Under the pieces are notes generated by a model. It had not been told where the DNA came from and did no database searches. It worked only from the letters and a program-made list of their open reading frames with translations. Below, one piece after another: positions 26,219-35,419 of a DNA stretch of 64,000 nucleotides (the first letter of the stretch is position 1; every line of letters begins with the position of its first letter). This DNA comes from Roseicella sp. DB1501 (lineage in GTDB: Bacteria > Pseudomonadota > Alphaproteobacteria > Acetobacterales > Acetobacteraceae). The position numbers and the translations under genes were made by a program. The stretch covers positions 1 through 64,000 of the forward strand of contig NZ_JABFHG010000008.1 in NCBI RefSeq assembly GCF_013112485.1, written 5' to 3'.

Positions 26219-28111
26219 TCACTGGCAGGCCAGGCATTCCTCGTAATTCGTGCTCGCCGCCGCCGGCGCGGGCGGCACCTGCACCGCCGCCACCTCGTTC
26301 ACCGCGGTGACTCTCAGCAGGTTCGGCACCACCTTCTCGCTGATCGTGTCGGCGCGCTGGATGGAGAGGCTGCGGCAGTAGTAGAGCGACTTCACGCCGC
26401 GCTTCCAGGCCATCCAGTGGATCTGGTGCAGGTCGCGCTTGTGGACATTGGCCGGCAGGAAGATGTTCACCGATTGGCTCTGGCACACATAGGGCGTGCG
26501 GTCGGCGGCATGCTCGATCACCCAGCGCTGGTCGAGCTCGAAGGCGGTCTTGAAGGTCGCCTTCTCCTGCTCGCTCAGGAAGTCGAGATGCTGCACGCTG
26601 CCCTTGTTGACGGTGACGCTGGTCCAGGTCTCCTCGTCGTCACGGCCATGCTTCGCCAGCACCTTCCGCAGATAGGGATTGCGGACGATGTAGCTGCCCG
26701 AGAGCGTCTTGTGGTTGTAGACATTGGCCGCGATCGGCTCGATGCCCGGCGAGGCGCCGCCGCAGATGATGCTGATGCTGGCGGTCGGCGCGATCGCCAT
26801 CTTGTTCGAGAAGCGCTCCATGAAGCCGTATTCGGCGGCATCCGGGCAGGGCCCGCGCTCCTCGGCGAGCTGCCGGCTGGCAAGGTCGGCCTGCTCGCGG
26901 ATGTGCTTGAACATCCGCTTGTTCCAGACCTTCGCCACCACGCTCTCGAAGGGCACGTTCAGCGCCTGCAGGAAGCTGTGGAAACCCATGACGCCGAGGC
27001 CGACGCTGCGCTCGCGCATCGCCGAGTACTTCGCCTTGGCCATGGAATCCGGCGCGGTGTCGATGAATTCCTGCAGCACGTTGTCGAGGAAGCGCATCAC
27101 GTCCGGGATGAAGCGCGGATTGTCCTTCCACTCGAACCAGGTCTCAAGGTTGAGCGAGGAGAGGCAGCAGACGGCGGTGCGGTCCCGGCCGTGCTGGTCG
27201 ATGCCGGTCGGCAGGGTGATCTCGGAGCAGAGGTTGGAGGTCTTCACCTCCAGCCCGGCCAGCTTGTGGTGCTCCGGCCGCGCCCGGTTCACCTGGTCGG
27301 CGAAGACCAGGTAGGGCTCGCCGGTCTCGATCCGCGCCGTCAGGATGCGGATCCAGAGGGCGCGGGCCGCGACCTTGCGCACGATGGCGCCGTCCTTCGG
27401 GCTGACCAGCGGCCATTCCTCATCCGCCTCGACCGCGCGCATGAAGGCATCCGGCACCAGGATGCCGTGGTGCAGGTTCAGCGCCTTGCGGTTCGGGTCG
27501 CCGCCGGTCGGCCGGCGGATCTCGATGAACTCCTCGATCTCGGGATGGTTGACCGGCAGGTAGCAGGCGGCCGAGCCGCGCCGCAGCGAGCCCTGCGAAA
27601 TCGCCAGGGTCAGGCTGTCCATCACCCGGATGAAGGGGACGACGCCGGAGGTCTTGCCGTTGCGCCCGACCTTCTCGCCGATGCCGCGGAGATTGCCCCA
27701 GTAGCTGCCGATGCCGCCGCCCTTGGCGGCCAGCCAGACATTCTCGTTCCAGAGGCCGACGATGCCGTCGAGGCTGTCGGAGGCCTCGTTCAGGAAGCAG
27801 GAGATCGGCAGGCCGCGCGTCGTGCCGCCATTGGACAGGACCGGCGTCGCCGGCATGAACCAGAGCCGCGAGATGTAGTCGTAGATCCGCTGCGCATGCG
27901 CCGCGTCGTCGCCGAAGGCGCTGGCCACGCGCGCGAAAAGGTCCTGGTAGCTTTCGCCGGGCAGCAGGTAGCGGTCGTCGAGGGTCGCCTTGCCGAAATC
28001 CGTCAGCAGCGCGTCGCGCGTGCGCTCGACCTGGACCTGGTGATGACCTTCCAACTGCACCGCATCGAACACGGTCGCATCCCCTTCCATCCTGCTGACC
28101 GGAGCATGCAT
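26219..28111 (-). CDS. nrdA: ribonucleoside-diphosphate reductase, alpha subunit
   Basis: The large subunit reduces ribonucleotides to deoxyribonucleotides. The 630-residue protein contains PATPVLSNGGT, ISCFLNEASDSLDGI (active-site cysteine pair member), SNLCSEITLPT (radical cysteine and catalytic Glu), MGFHSFLQAL, PTASISIICGGASPGIEP, and a C-terminal tail ECLACQ carrying the redox-shuttle cysteines. It starts at ERTRDALLTDFGKATLDDRYL with no N-terminal ATP-cone, so dATP inhibition through that domain is not expected. The preceding ~50 bp carry two NrdR boxes that fall 15-62 nt before the ATG. Confidence 0.95.
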   Translation of the reverse strand: MHAPVSRMEGDATVFDAVQLEGHHQVQVERTRDALLTDFGKATLDDRYLLPGESYQDLFARVASAFGDDAAHAQRIYDYISRLWFMPATPVLSNGGTTRGLPISCFLNEASDSLDGIVGLWNENVWLAAKGGGIGSYWGNLRGIGEKVGRNGKTSGVVPFIRVMDSLTLAISQGSLRRGSAACYLPVNHPEIEEFIEIRRPTGGDPNRKALNLHHGILVPDAFMRAVEADEEWPLVSPKDGAIVRKVAARALWIRILTARIETGEPYLVFADQVNRARPEHHKLAGLEVKTSNLCSEITLPTGIDQHGRDRTAVCCLSSLNLETWFEWKDNPRFIPDVMRFLDNVLQEFIDTAPDSMAKAKYSAMRERSVGLGVMGFHSFLQALNVPFESVVAKVWNKRMFKHIREQADLASRQLAEERGPCPDAAEYGFMERFSNKMAIAPTASISIICGGASPGIEPIAANVYNHKTLSGSYIVRNPYLRKVLAKHGRDDEETWTSVTVNKGSVQHLDFLSEQEKATFKTAFELDQRWVIEHAADRTPYVCQSQSVNIFLPANVHKRDLHQIHWMAWKRGVKSLYYCRSLSIQRADTISEKVVPNLLRVTAVNEVAAVQVPPAPAAASTNYEECLACQ

Positions 28112-28125
28112 GTTGGAGGATCCTC

Positions 28126-28173
28126 ACACAAGATATTGGAGCAAGTGGTCCATCCTAACACCATATCGGGTGT
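28126..28173 (-). promoter_or_regulatory. pair of NrdR boxes upstream of nrdA
   Basis: ACACCATATCGGGTGT at 28158-28173 is a strong palindromic match to ACACWATATYTWGTGT. ACACAAGATATTGGAG at 28126-28141 is a partial match. The starts are 32 bp apart, exactly as at nrdB. They overlap where the nrdA promoter must be, so repression by NrdR is expected. Confidence 0.82.
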
Positions 28174-28554
28174 CAGGTTGCAAGAAGATCGGGATCGGGA
28201 AAATCCAGGCGGCAAGCGCGAGTTCGCATTTCGTTCACGTATGAGGTCGCGACGCTGGGGCCGCAGTCAAGGCTTTCCGTTGCCGACAAGATGCATTCCG
28301 CAGCATCGGCGCGCGGCCAGTCGATACCTGTCCTGCAGCTTGGAAATGGCCGCGGCACCGCGAGTCGCAGACTGCCGGCCAGCCCCGCCGGCGAGAGCGC
28401 GGCGGCGTTGCGCGCGGGCCGCACATCGCACCATTCGCATCCGCGCCCGTCTGCGCCGCGCGTCCATGCTGTACCGGGGCACGACTCGCCTTGCCGGATC
28501 GGCTCACTCGGCTGTGCAGTTGCCGGCGCCCAGTTCCCCGAGCCCGGCACCGAC
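28174..28554. other. intergenic stretch between nrdA control region and small secreted-protein gene
   Basis: About 380 bp with only poor, low-complexity reading frames on both strands. I see no family repeat, tRNA or clear hairpin. The nrdA promoter should start near 28180. Confidence 0.5.
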
Positions 28555-28908
28555 TCAGCCCGGGTCGCTGCGCGTCTTCGCCGGCTTGCGGGTGCAGCCG
28601 GCGGTGCCGGCCGCGCAGCGCGCCTTCGCCGGGGCCGTGGCGGCCGGCGCCTCGGCCTTGTCCATATGGCGGGTCCAGCTGCGCACCTCGGCCCAGATAT
28701 CCCCGGGCTCGGTCTGCAAGGGCCCGAGGCCCGGCCCGGCCGCCCCGGCATTCGGCCGGGCGGCGGCGCCGGCGCGCGGCACGGGCGAATCCTGGGTTTG
28801 GGGCTGGGGCCTGGTCTGGGCCTGGGCCAAGCCCGGAAGCAGCAACAGCAGGGCGGTCGCGGCCACCCGGCCGCATCCGGGCCAGGCGGCCCGCCGGAAG
28901 GCTGGCAT
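28555..28908 (-). CDS. small secreted protein, unknown function
   Basis: The 117-residue product starts at ATG 28908 behind a strong AGGAGAGAGG ribosome site. It has a signal peptide (hydrophobic core VAATALLLLLPGLAQAQ, cleavage after AQA). The mature part is Pro/Ala/Gln-rich and then carries a short region GDIWAEVRSWTRHMDKAEA. It ends in two cysteines (RCAAGTAGCTRKP) that could form a disulfide. No family is recognised. It stands alone, 76 nt downstream of the M20 peptidase start region's far end on the same strand. Confidence 0.6.
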   Translation of the reverse strand: MPAFRRAAWPGCGRVAATALLLLLPGLAQAQTRPQPQTQDSPVPRAGAAARPNAGAAGPGLGPLQTEPGDIWAEVRSWTRHMDKAEAPAATAPAKARCAAGTAGCTRKPAKTRSDPG

Positions 28909-28984
28909 GGCCTCTCTCCTCGATATCGGCGGGCGCTGTTTGTCAGGGAAGCCCGCCGCCTGGCAAGCCTTCAGCCGCAAGCCT

Positions 28985-30283
28985 TCAGCCACCTGGCGCG
29001 GCGAGCGGCCGGGTGCCGCACCAATCGGCGATGAAGGCGGCGATGGAGAGCGTGGTCTTCTTCAGCTGCTCGAGGTTGGTGCGCTCGTCGAAGGCATGCG
29101 CCCCCTCCCCCTTCGGCCCGTAGCAGAGGCCGGGGATGCCGAAATAGCGGCCATAGAAGCGGGTGTCGTTCACCGCCGTGCTGACCCGCGCCTCCATCGG
29201 CGCGCCGAAGACCTGCGCATGCGCCGCCGCCAGCACCGCCTCCGCCTCGCTGCCAGGCTCCAGCACGTAGCCATCGGCGAGGAAGCCGTGCCACTCGACG
29301 ACGGGCGGGTTGTTGGCGAGGAAATTGTCGCGCCGCGCCGCCGCGGCGATGCAGCGCTCCACCCCGGCCTGGGCGTCCTTCACCTCGGTCCCCGGCAGCA
29401 GGCCGATGCGGCAATCCACCTCGCACCAGGCCGGCGTCGAGCTCGCCCAGTCGCCGCCGCGGATGATGCCCGGGTTGAATTTCAGCGGCGACTCGATGGC
29501 GGCGTACCAGGGATCGGCCTTCGCCGCCTCGTTCTGCTCGGCGGTATGCGCCTGCAGGGCCTGGATCAGGTGAAAGGCCGAGAGGATGGCATTGGTGCCG
29601 GCCTGCGCCTCCATGACATGCACCGGCACCCCGCGCACCTTGATGCGGAACCAGAGCGTGCCGGTATGGGCGCGGGTGATGGTGCCGCCGGTCGGCTCGG
29701 TGACCAGCGCCGCCTCGGCCCGGTAGCCGCGCACCAGGGTGGAGAGGGCGCCGTTGCCGGTGCTCTCCTCCTCCGTCACCGTCTGCACATGCACATCGGC
29801 GGCGGGGGCGAGGCCGGCCGCCCTCAGCGCATCCATGGCGAAGACCATGGCGGCGACGCCCGATTTCATGTCATGCGCGCCGCGGCCATACATCCAGCCG
29901 TCGCGGATCGTCGCGCTGTAGGGCGGGTAGGTCCACATCTCGACCGGGCCCTCCGGCACCACGTCGATATGCCCCTGCAGGATCAGGCTGCGGCCGGTCG
30001 GGTTCGCGGCGCGGTGCGTCGCCACCACCTGCACCGAGGTCTGCAGCCCGACATCGACCATCGGGCTCGCCTTGGGATGCGCGGGCAGCGGCACATCGGC
30101 CAGGGTGTAGCGGTCGACACCATAGCCGCGCGCCGCCATCTGCCGCGCCATCCAGTCCTGCAGCGGCGCCTCGTTGCCGCGGGTGCTCGGGAAGCGGACG
30201 AGGTCGGCGAGGAAGGCAACCTCCTGGTCGAAATTCGCCTCCACCGCCTCGGCGAGGCGGGCGAGCAGGGCGGCGTCGGGCAT
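28985..30283 (-). CDS. M20-family zinc peptidase (ArgE/DapE-like)
   Basis: The 432-residue protein is a metallo-aminoacyl hydrolase. First metal histidine and catalytic Asp are in LILQGHIDVVPEG, the bridging Asp in YGRGAHDMKSGVAAM, and the general-base pair in VTEEESTGNGALST. A further metal Glu is in ALVTEPTGG, and the C-terminal histidine in GEGAHAFDERTNLEQL. The central dimerisation domain begins near VRGVPVHVMEAQ. The substrate is not determined; succinyl-diaminopimelate and acetylornithine enzymes are relatives, but this larger form usually cleaves other N-acyl amino acids. AAGGAAGG precedes the start. The peptide-binding protein gene lies 173 nt upstream on the same strand. Confidence 0.88.
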   Translation of the reverse strand: MPDAALLARLAEAVEANFDQEVAFLADLVRFPSTRGNEAPLQDWMARQMAARGYGVDRYTLADVPLPAHPKASPMVDVGLQTSVQVVATHRAANPTGRSLILQGHIDVVPEGPVEMWTYPPYSATIRDGWMYGRGAHDMKSGVAAMVFAMDALRAAGLAPAADVHVQTVTEEESTGNGALSTLVRGYRAEAALVTEPTGGTITRAHTGTLWFRIKVRGVPVHVMEAQAGTNAILSAFHLIQALQAHTAEQNEAAKADPWYAAIESPLKFNPGIIRGGDWASSTPAWCEVDCRIGLLPGTEVKDAQAGVERCIAAAARRDNFLANNPPVVEWHGFLADGYVLEPGSEAEAVLAAAHAQVFGAPMEARVSTAVNDTRFYGRYFGIPGLCYGPKGEGAHAFDERTNLEQLKKTTLSIAAFIADWCGTRPLAAPGG

Positions 30284-30456
30284 GCGGGTCCTTCCTTGCC
30301 TTTGCAGACCAGGGCCTTGCAGACCGAATGCCGGCGGCGCCGTGGCCGCGACCGGTCCATGGTCCATGCGAAGGCCCCGAGCGTCGGCCCGGCACCGGCC
30401 AGGGTCAAGCCAGGGTCTGCAATCGGGGGCGAGCAATCGGGATGCCAAGCCGGCGG

Positions 30457-32034
30457 TCAACCCGGCGGGCGCGCCAGCCGCGGCTCGGTATGGTTCGGCG
30501 GGCTCGGCTCGTAGACCACGCGGTCGCGCCGCCCGGCCCAGACATTGCGCAGGTTGATGACCGGAATCACGCCCATATCCTCAAGCAGCGCCCGCGAGGC
30601 CTGCTGGGTCAGCGCCTTCCGCTGTACCTCGTCCATGGTGGTCAGCGCGGCGGCGAGCGGCCGGTCCACCTCCGGGTTGGAGTAGCGCTGACGGTTGAAC
30701 GGGCCGTGGCCGCGCTCGGCATCCCGCGTCATCACCACCTGGCGCAGCGGGTTCAGCGAGAGGTAGCTGCTGAAATAGGTCATGAAGAGCGAGAAGTCGC
30801 GGTTGGTCGCGCGGGTGAAGAGCGTGGCCGGCGGCAGGGTCTGCACCTGGGTCTCGACGCCGATGCGGCTGAAGCCCTGAGCGATCGCCTGCAGCAGGTT
30901 GTCGTCGGAGGGAAAGAAGCCGCTCGGCCCATGGATGGTCAGGCGGAAACCCTCCGCCAGACCCGCCTCGGCGAGCAGCGCCCGGGCGCGCGCCAGGTCG
31001 TAGGGCAGCGGGCCGACCCCCTCCAGCCGGTGCTCGGCGACCGGCGACGCGAATTGGTCGGCCGGCGAGGCCATGCCGCTATAGAGCCGCTCGGCGATCG
31101 GCTGGCGCGGGATGGCCAGCGACAGCGCCTGCCGCACCCGCCGGTCGGCCAGCGGATTGGCCGGCAGCGGGCGCCCCTGCCGGTCGGTGACGAAGGGCGA
31201 GGTCTCGCGCATCGCATCCGGGGCGAGATAGACGAAGGTGATGCTGTCCACCTGGAACAGGGCGAAGCGGCGGTCCTTCTCCAGCCGCGGCACGTCCTGC
31301 ACCGGCACGTAGTCGATCAGGTCGACCTCGCCGGCGAGCAGCGCCGCGGTGCGGGCGCCGGGCTGCGGGATGAAGCGGTAGAGCACGCGGTCCCAAGGCT
31401 CGACTGGCCCGTGCCAGGCCGCGTTGCTGGCGAGCTCCACATGCTCGCCCTGCCGCCAGGAGACGAAGCGGTAGGGGCCGGTGCCGAGCATCAGCTTGCC
31501 GCTGTTGAAATCCGCGGTCTGCGGGGCAGGCCCGTGGATCTTGCGCGAGAGGATGACCGGCCCGCTCATGTCGTAGCGCATCAGCGGGTTCGGCTCGCGG
31601 GTGCGGAGCAGGATCGTCTCCGGGTCCACCACCTCGATGCTGACGATGCTGCGCACCTGCGGGGTGAAGAGCGCCGGGCTGTTCGGCACTGTCGGCACCC
31701 GGGCGAAGGTGAAGGCGACATCCTCCGCCTCGAAGGGCGTGCCGTCATGGAAGCGCGCCGCGGTGTTGAGCTTCACCTCCCAGGTCAGGTCGTCCACCGG
31801 CCGCATGCTGCGGGCGAGGCGCGGCTGGAACTGTGCCTTCGTGTCCAGCTCGAAGAGCGGCTCGAAGACCATGCGCGCGATCTGGTTGTTGTTCTGCGTG
31901 TTGTGGTAGTGCGGATCGAGCGCGCTCGGCGGCGTCTGCGCCCCGATGGTCAGCACGCGCTGCGCCCAGGCCGGCGCGGCGGCGGGCAGGGCGAGCAAAG
32001 CGGCGCAGACCAGCGCCCGGATGTTTGGATGCAT
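30457..32034 (-). CDS. ABC transporter substrate-binding protein, peptide type (family 5)
   Basis: The 525-residue protein has a clear signal peptide (ALVCAALLALPAAAPAWAQ) and the DppA/OppA fold markers: IGAQTPPSALDPHYHN, ARFHDGTPFEAEDVAFTFAR, GTGPYRFVSW, DRRVRQALSLAIPRQPIAE, and a C-terminal ALLEDMGVIPVINLRNVWAGR. A GGGAGGA ribosome site is well placed. No ABC permease or ATPase gene is next to it. The M20 peptidase gene follows on the same strand, so peptide capture and hydrolysis may be linked. It diverges from the intradiol dioxygenase gene. Confidence 0.88.
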   Translation of the reverse strand: MHPNIRALVCAALLALPAAAPAWAQRVLTIGAQTPPSALDPHYHNTQNNNQIARMVFEPLFELDTKAQFQPRLARSMRPVDDLTWEVKLNTAARFHDGTPFEAEDVAFTFARVPTVPNSPALFTPQVRSIVSIEVVDPETILLRTREPNPLMRYDMSGPVILSRKIHGPAPQTADFNSGKLMLGTGPYRFVSWRQGEHVELASNAAWHGPVEPWDRVLYRFIPQPGARTAALLAGEVDLIDYVPVQDVPRLEKDRRFALFQVDSITFVYLAPDAMRETSPFVTDRQGRPLPANPLADRRVRQALSLAIPRQPIAERLYSGMASPADQFASPVAEHRLEGVGPLPYDLARARALLAEAGLAEGFRLTIHGPSGFFPSDDNLLQAIAQGFSRIGVETQVQTLPPATLFTRATNRDFSLFMTYFSSYLSLNPLRQVVMTRDAERGHGPFNRQRYSNPEVDRPLAAALTTMDEVQRKALTQQASRALLEDMGVIPVINLRNVWAGRRDRVVYEPSPPNHTEPRLARPPG

Positions 32035-32188
32035 GCGGTCCTCCCGGTTGGCCGGTCTCGCGCCGGCCCGATGCGCCGAGCCTCGGATGCCCGGTCGAGC
32101 GGGGTCAAGGGCGGCGTGGCGCTCGACCGATGCGCCTGCCCCCGAGGGACATATTCCCACGTCGACGCAGGGATGGCAGGATGCGGGC

Positions 32189-33097
32189 ATGACGCAACAG
32201 GATCCCGACCGTCGCCATCTGCTGCGGTCCCTGGCCGCGGCGCCCAGCCTTGTCGCCCCTGGCCTCGCCGCGCCGCTCGCCGCGCGGGCGCAGGCGGTCC
32301 CCGATACCGGCCTCGCCGCGGCGACCATGGGGCTGATCGCCGCCGATATCTGCCAGCTCACGCCGGCGGTGACGCAGGGCCCCTTCTATCTCGACCCGAA
32401 GCTGCTGCGCCGGGACATCACCGAAGGGCTGCCTGGCGTGCCGCTCCGCCTTGGCTTGCAGGTGGTGACGGCGGCCTGCCGCCCGGTCGCCGGCGCGCGG
32501 GTCGATCTCTGGCATTGCGACGCCCAGGGCAACTACTCCGGCTTCGCCCGCCAGGGTTCCGACGCGGCGCGCAGCACCGAGGGGCAGCACTTCCTCCGCG
32601 GCACGCAGCCGACGGATGCGCAAGGGATCGTCACCTTCGACACGCTCTATCCCGGCTGGTACCGCGGCCGGACGACGCACCTGCACTACAAGGTCTTCCT
32701 CCACGCGCGCACGGTGCTGACCGGCCAAGTCTTCTTCCCCGATGCGCTGAGCCAGTATCTCTACGAGCACGCGCCGGCCTATCGCCGGGCCGAGGCGCGC
32801 GACACCGCCAATGCCACCGACGGCATCGCCGCCGAGGCCGGCGAGGGCGCCTGTTGCGCCATCCGCGAGCAGCGGGACCGTTACGTCGCGGCGCTGGTCG
32901 TCGGCATCGATCCCAACGCGGAGTGGCGGGAGCGCGGGCCCTTTGACGGCGGGCCGTCGGGCTTCCGCCCAGGTGGTCCCCTGCCCTTCCCGCCGCCCGG
33001 CCCAACATCCGGCGGCGCACCGGATGGCCGCCGCCCGCCTCCCGGTGGCCGCGGCGTCGATCCGGCGCGGATCAGGATGTTCCCAGGCGGCGGTTGA
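32189..33097 (+). CDS. secreted intradiol dioxygenase-like protein
   Basis: The 302-residue protein has a Tat-like start (DRRHLLRSLAAAPSLVAPG) and an intradiol ring-cleavage dioxygenase core. TQGPFYLDPKLLRRDITEG, RVDLWHCDAQGNYSGF and YPGWYRGRTTHLHYKVF supply the Tyr, Tyr, His and His that bind ferric iron. The ~55-residue tail after RYVAALVVGIDP is Gly/Pro-rich and looks disordered. An exported location is unusual for catechol ring cleavage. Such exported homologues are common in these bacteria, and their substrates are mostly unknown. Confidence 0.82.
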   Translation: MTQQDPDRRHLLRSLAAAPSLVAPGLAAPLAARAQAVPDTGLAAATMGLIAADICQLTPAVTQGPFYLDPKLLRRDITEGLPGVPLRLGLQVVTAACRPVAGARVDLWHCDAQGNYSGFARQGSDAARSTEGQHFLRGTQPTDAQGIVTFDTLYPGWYRGRTTHLHYKVFLHARTVLTGQVFFPDALSQYLYEHAPAYRRAEARDTANATDGIAAEAGEGACCAIREQRDRYVAALVVGIDPNAEWRERGPFDGGPSGFRPGGPLPFPPPGPTSGGAPDGRRPPPGGRGVDPARIRMFPGGG

Positions 33098-33115
33098 GGC
33101 GGCAGCGCGCCGGCC

Positions 33116-34711
33116 TCACTCCCACTCGATGGTGCCGGGCGGCTTGCTCGTGATGTCGTAGGTGACGCGGTTGATGCCGCGCACTTCGTTCACGATGCGC
33201 GAGGCGACGCGGGTCAGGAAGCCCATGTCGAAGGGATAGACATCCGCCGTCATGCCATCCGTGCTGGTCACGGCGCGCAGCGCGCAGGCCTGGTCGTAGG
33301 TGCGGCCATCGCCCATGACGCCCACGGTGCGCACCGGCAGCAACACCGCGAAGGCCTGCCAGATCGCGTCGTACAGGCCGGCGGCGCGGATTTCCTCGAG
33401 ATAGATCGTGTCCACCTTGCGCAGCAGGTCGGCCTTCTCCCGCGTCACCTCGCCGGGGATGCGGATGGCGAGGCCCGGCCCCGGGAAGGGATGCCGCCCG
33501 ACGATCGTCTCCGGAATGCCGAGCTCGCGGCCGAGCGCGCGCACCTCATCCTTGAACAGCTCGCGCAGCGGCTCGACGAGCTGCATGCGCATATGCGCCG
33601 GCAGGCCGCCGACATTGTGGTGGCTCTTGATGGTCACGCTCGGCCCGCCGGTCGCCGAGACGCTCTCGATCACGTCGGGGTAGAGCGTGCCCTGGGCGAG
33701 GAAATCGGCGCCGCCGAGCTTCGCCTGTTCCTCCTCGAAGACCTCGATGAACAGCCGGCCGATGGTCTTGCGCTTCACCTCCGGGTCGGTGACGCCGGAG
33801 AGCTGGCCGAGGAAGAGCCCGGAGGCATCGCGGTGGACCAGGCGGATGTTGAAGCGGTCGCGGAAGGTCGCCACCACCTGCTCGCTCTCGCCCGCCCGCA
33901 TCAGCCCGTGATCGACATAGATGCAGGTGAGCTGGTCGCCGATCGCCTCATGGATCAGCACCGCCGCGACCGAGGAATCGACGCCGCCGGAGAGGCCGCA
34001 GATCACCCGTCCCTTGCCGACCCGGGCGCGGATCTTGCCGATCATCTCGGCGCGGAAGGCGCCCATGGTCCAGTCGCCGCGGCAGCCGCAGACCAGATGC
34101 GTGAAGTTCCGCAGCAGCGCCCCGCCATGCGGCGTGTGCACCACCTCCGGATGGAACATGGTGCCGTAGTAGTGCCGGGCGTCGTCGGCGATGAGGGCGA
34201 AGGGCGCGCCCTCGCTGCTCGCCACCACGCGGAAGCCGGCCGGCAGCCGGGTGATCCGGTCGCCATGGCTCATCCAGACCTGCTCGCGCGCGCCCTTGGC
34301 CCAGATGCCCTGGGTGATGGCGCATTCGCCGGTGACCTCGACATGGGCACGGCCGAACTCCGCCGCATGGCCGCCCTCGACCGTGCCGCCGAGCTGCGTC
34401 GCCATGGTCTGCTGGCCGTAGCAGATGCCGAGCACCGGCAGCCCGCTCTCGAAGACCTCGGCCGGGGCGCGGGGCGAGGCGCCCTCGGTGACGCTGGCCG
34501 GGCCGCCGGAGAGGATGATGCCCTTCGGAGCGAATTCGCGGATCCGCTCGCCGCCGGCGGTGAAGGGCCAGATCTCGCAATAGACCCCGGTCTCGCGCAG
34601 GCGGCGGGCGATGAGCTGCGTCACCTGGCTGCCGAAATCGAGGATCAGGATGCGGTCGTGGGCGGCGGGGGGCGACACGGAAGCGGCAGCGTCGGAAGCG
34701 GGCACGGTCAT
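33116..34711 (-). CDS. guaA: GMP synthase (glutamine-hydrolysing)
   Basis: GuaA converts XMP to GMP with ATP and glutamine. The N-terminal class I glutamine amidotransferase domain has the nucleophile in [12 protein letters not shown] and the His-Glu pair in MFHPEVVHT. The ATP pyrophosphatase P-loop is [15 protein letters not shown]. The C-terminal dimerisation domain ends [16 protein letters not shown], the standard family end. At 531 residues the length is normal. The start MTVPASD at 34711 is chosen; an ATG five codons earlier is possible. guaB lies 7 kb away on the same strand. Confidence 0.97.
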   Translation of the reverse strand: MTVPASDAAASVSPPAAHDRILILDFGSQVTQLIARRLRETGVYCEIWPFTAGGERIREFAPKGIILSGGPASVTEGASPRAPAEVFESGLPVLGICYGQQTMATQLGGTVEGGHAAEFGRAHVEVTGECAITQGIWAKGAREQVWMSHGDRITRLPAGFRVVASSEGAPFALIADDARHYYGTMFHPEVVHTPHGGALLRNFTHLVCGCRGDWTMGAFRAEMIGKIRARVGKGRVICGLSGGVDSSVAAVLIHEAIGDQLTCIYVDHGLMRAGESEQVVATFRDRFNIRLVHRDASGLFLGQLSGVTDPEVKRKTIGRLFIEVFEEEQAKLGGADFLAQGTLYPDVIESVSATGGPSVTIKSHHNVGGLPAHMRMQLVEPLRELFKDEVRALGRELGIPETIVGRHPFPGPGLAIRIPGEVTREKADLLRKVDTIYLEEIRAAGLYDAIWQAFAVLLPVRTVGVMGDGRTYDQACALRAVTSTDGMTADVYPFDMGFLTRVASRIVNEVRGINRVTYDITSKPPGTIEWE

Positions 34712-34773
34712 GGCGCCTTGCAGCATAGCCGCCCGCGGATCGCAAGCGCGATGGCGGCGGTGCCGCCGGAGGG

Positions 34774-35388
34774 TCAACTCTCCGGCGCCGGGGCGGTCGC
34801 GGCCAGCAGGGTCTCGATCGGGTCCCAGAGGAAGGCCATCTGGTCCATCGCCTGGCCGGCGAAGCGGAAGCGCTCCTCCGCCGCCGGCCGGCCGCCGAGA
34901 TGGCGGTAGAACCAGCGGGTCGGGTTGTCGCTGAGCACCCAGAGCATGGCGGAGCGGCAGCCGACAGCAGCCAGATGCGCCGCCATGGCCCGCATCAGCC
35001 GCCGGCCGATGCCCCGCTCGCGGAAATCCTCGAGCAGGTAGAGCGTCTCCACCTCGCCCTGCGCCAGCCAGCCCCGCCGCGCCCGGCCGCCGGAGACGAA
35101 GCCCACCACCGTCCCGCCCGCGCCGGCCTGCGTCCCGCCCCCCTGTGCCCCGCCCCCCTGTGCCCCACCTCCTGGCGCATCGGGGCCGGAGGCCACGGCG
35201 ACGAAGATGGCATGGCCATTCTGCCGATCGGCAATCGCCTGCTCGTAGCCGAGCGCGTGCCGCACCGGCGAGAGCCGGGCGAGGTAGTCGTCCGGCAGCA
35301 CGCCGGCATAGGTGGTGCGCCAGGTGGCGACATGCACGGCGCCGATCGCCGCAGCATCACTCGGGCGGGCACGGCGGATGCAGATCAT
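34774..35388 (-). CDS. GNAT-family N-acetyltransferase with Gly/Gln repeat insertion
   Basis: The 204-residue enzyme has the RimI-like start [31 protein letters not shown]. The acetyl-CoA-binding motif is [21 protein letters not shown], followed by [20 protein letters not shown]. Between the third and fourth strands a low-complexity [17 protein letters not shown] run interrupts the domain. In the DNA it is a tandem C-rich repeat at about 35137-35170, probably grown by slippage. The substrate is unknown. It lies 62 nt before guaA on the same strand. Confidence 0.85.
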   Translation of the reverse strand: MICIRRARPSDAAAIGAVHVATWRTTYAGVLPDDYLARLSPVRHALGYEQAIADRQNGHAIFVAVASGPDAPGGGAQGGGAQGGGTQAGAGGTVVGFVSGGRARRGWLAQGEVETLYLLEDFRERGIGRRLMRAMAAHLAAVGCRSAMLWVLSDNPTRWFYRHLGGRPAAEERFRFAGQAMDQMAFLWDPIETLLAATAPAPES

Positions 35389-35419
35389 GCGGCGCGCTTC
35401 CCTTCCCAGCGCGACCCCT

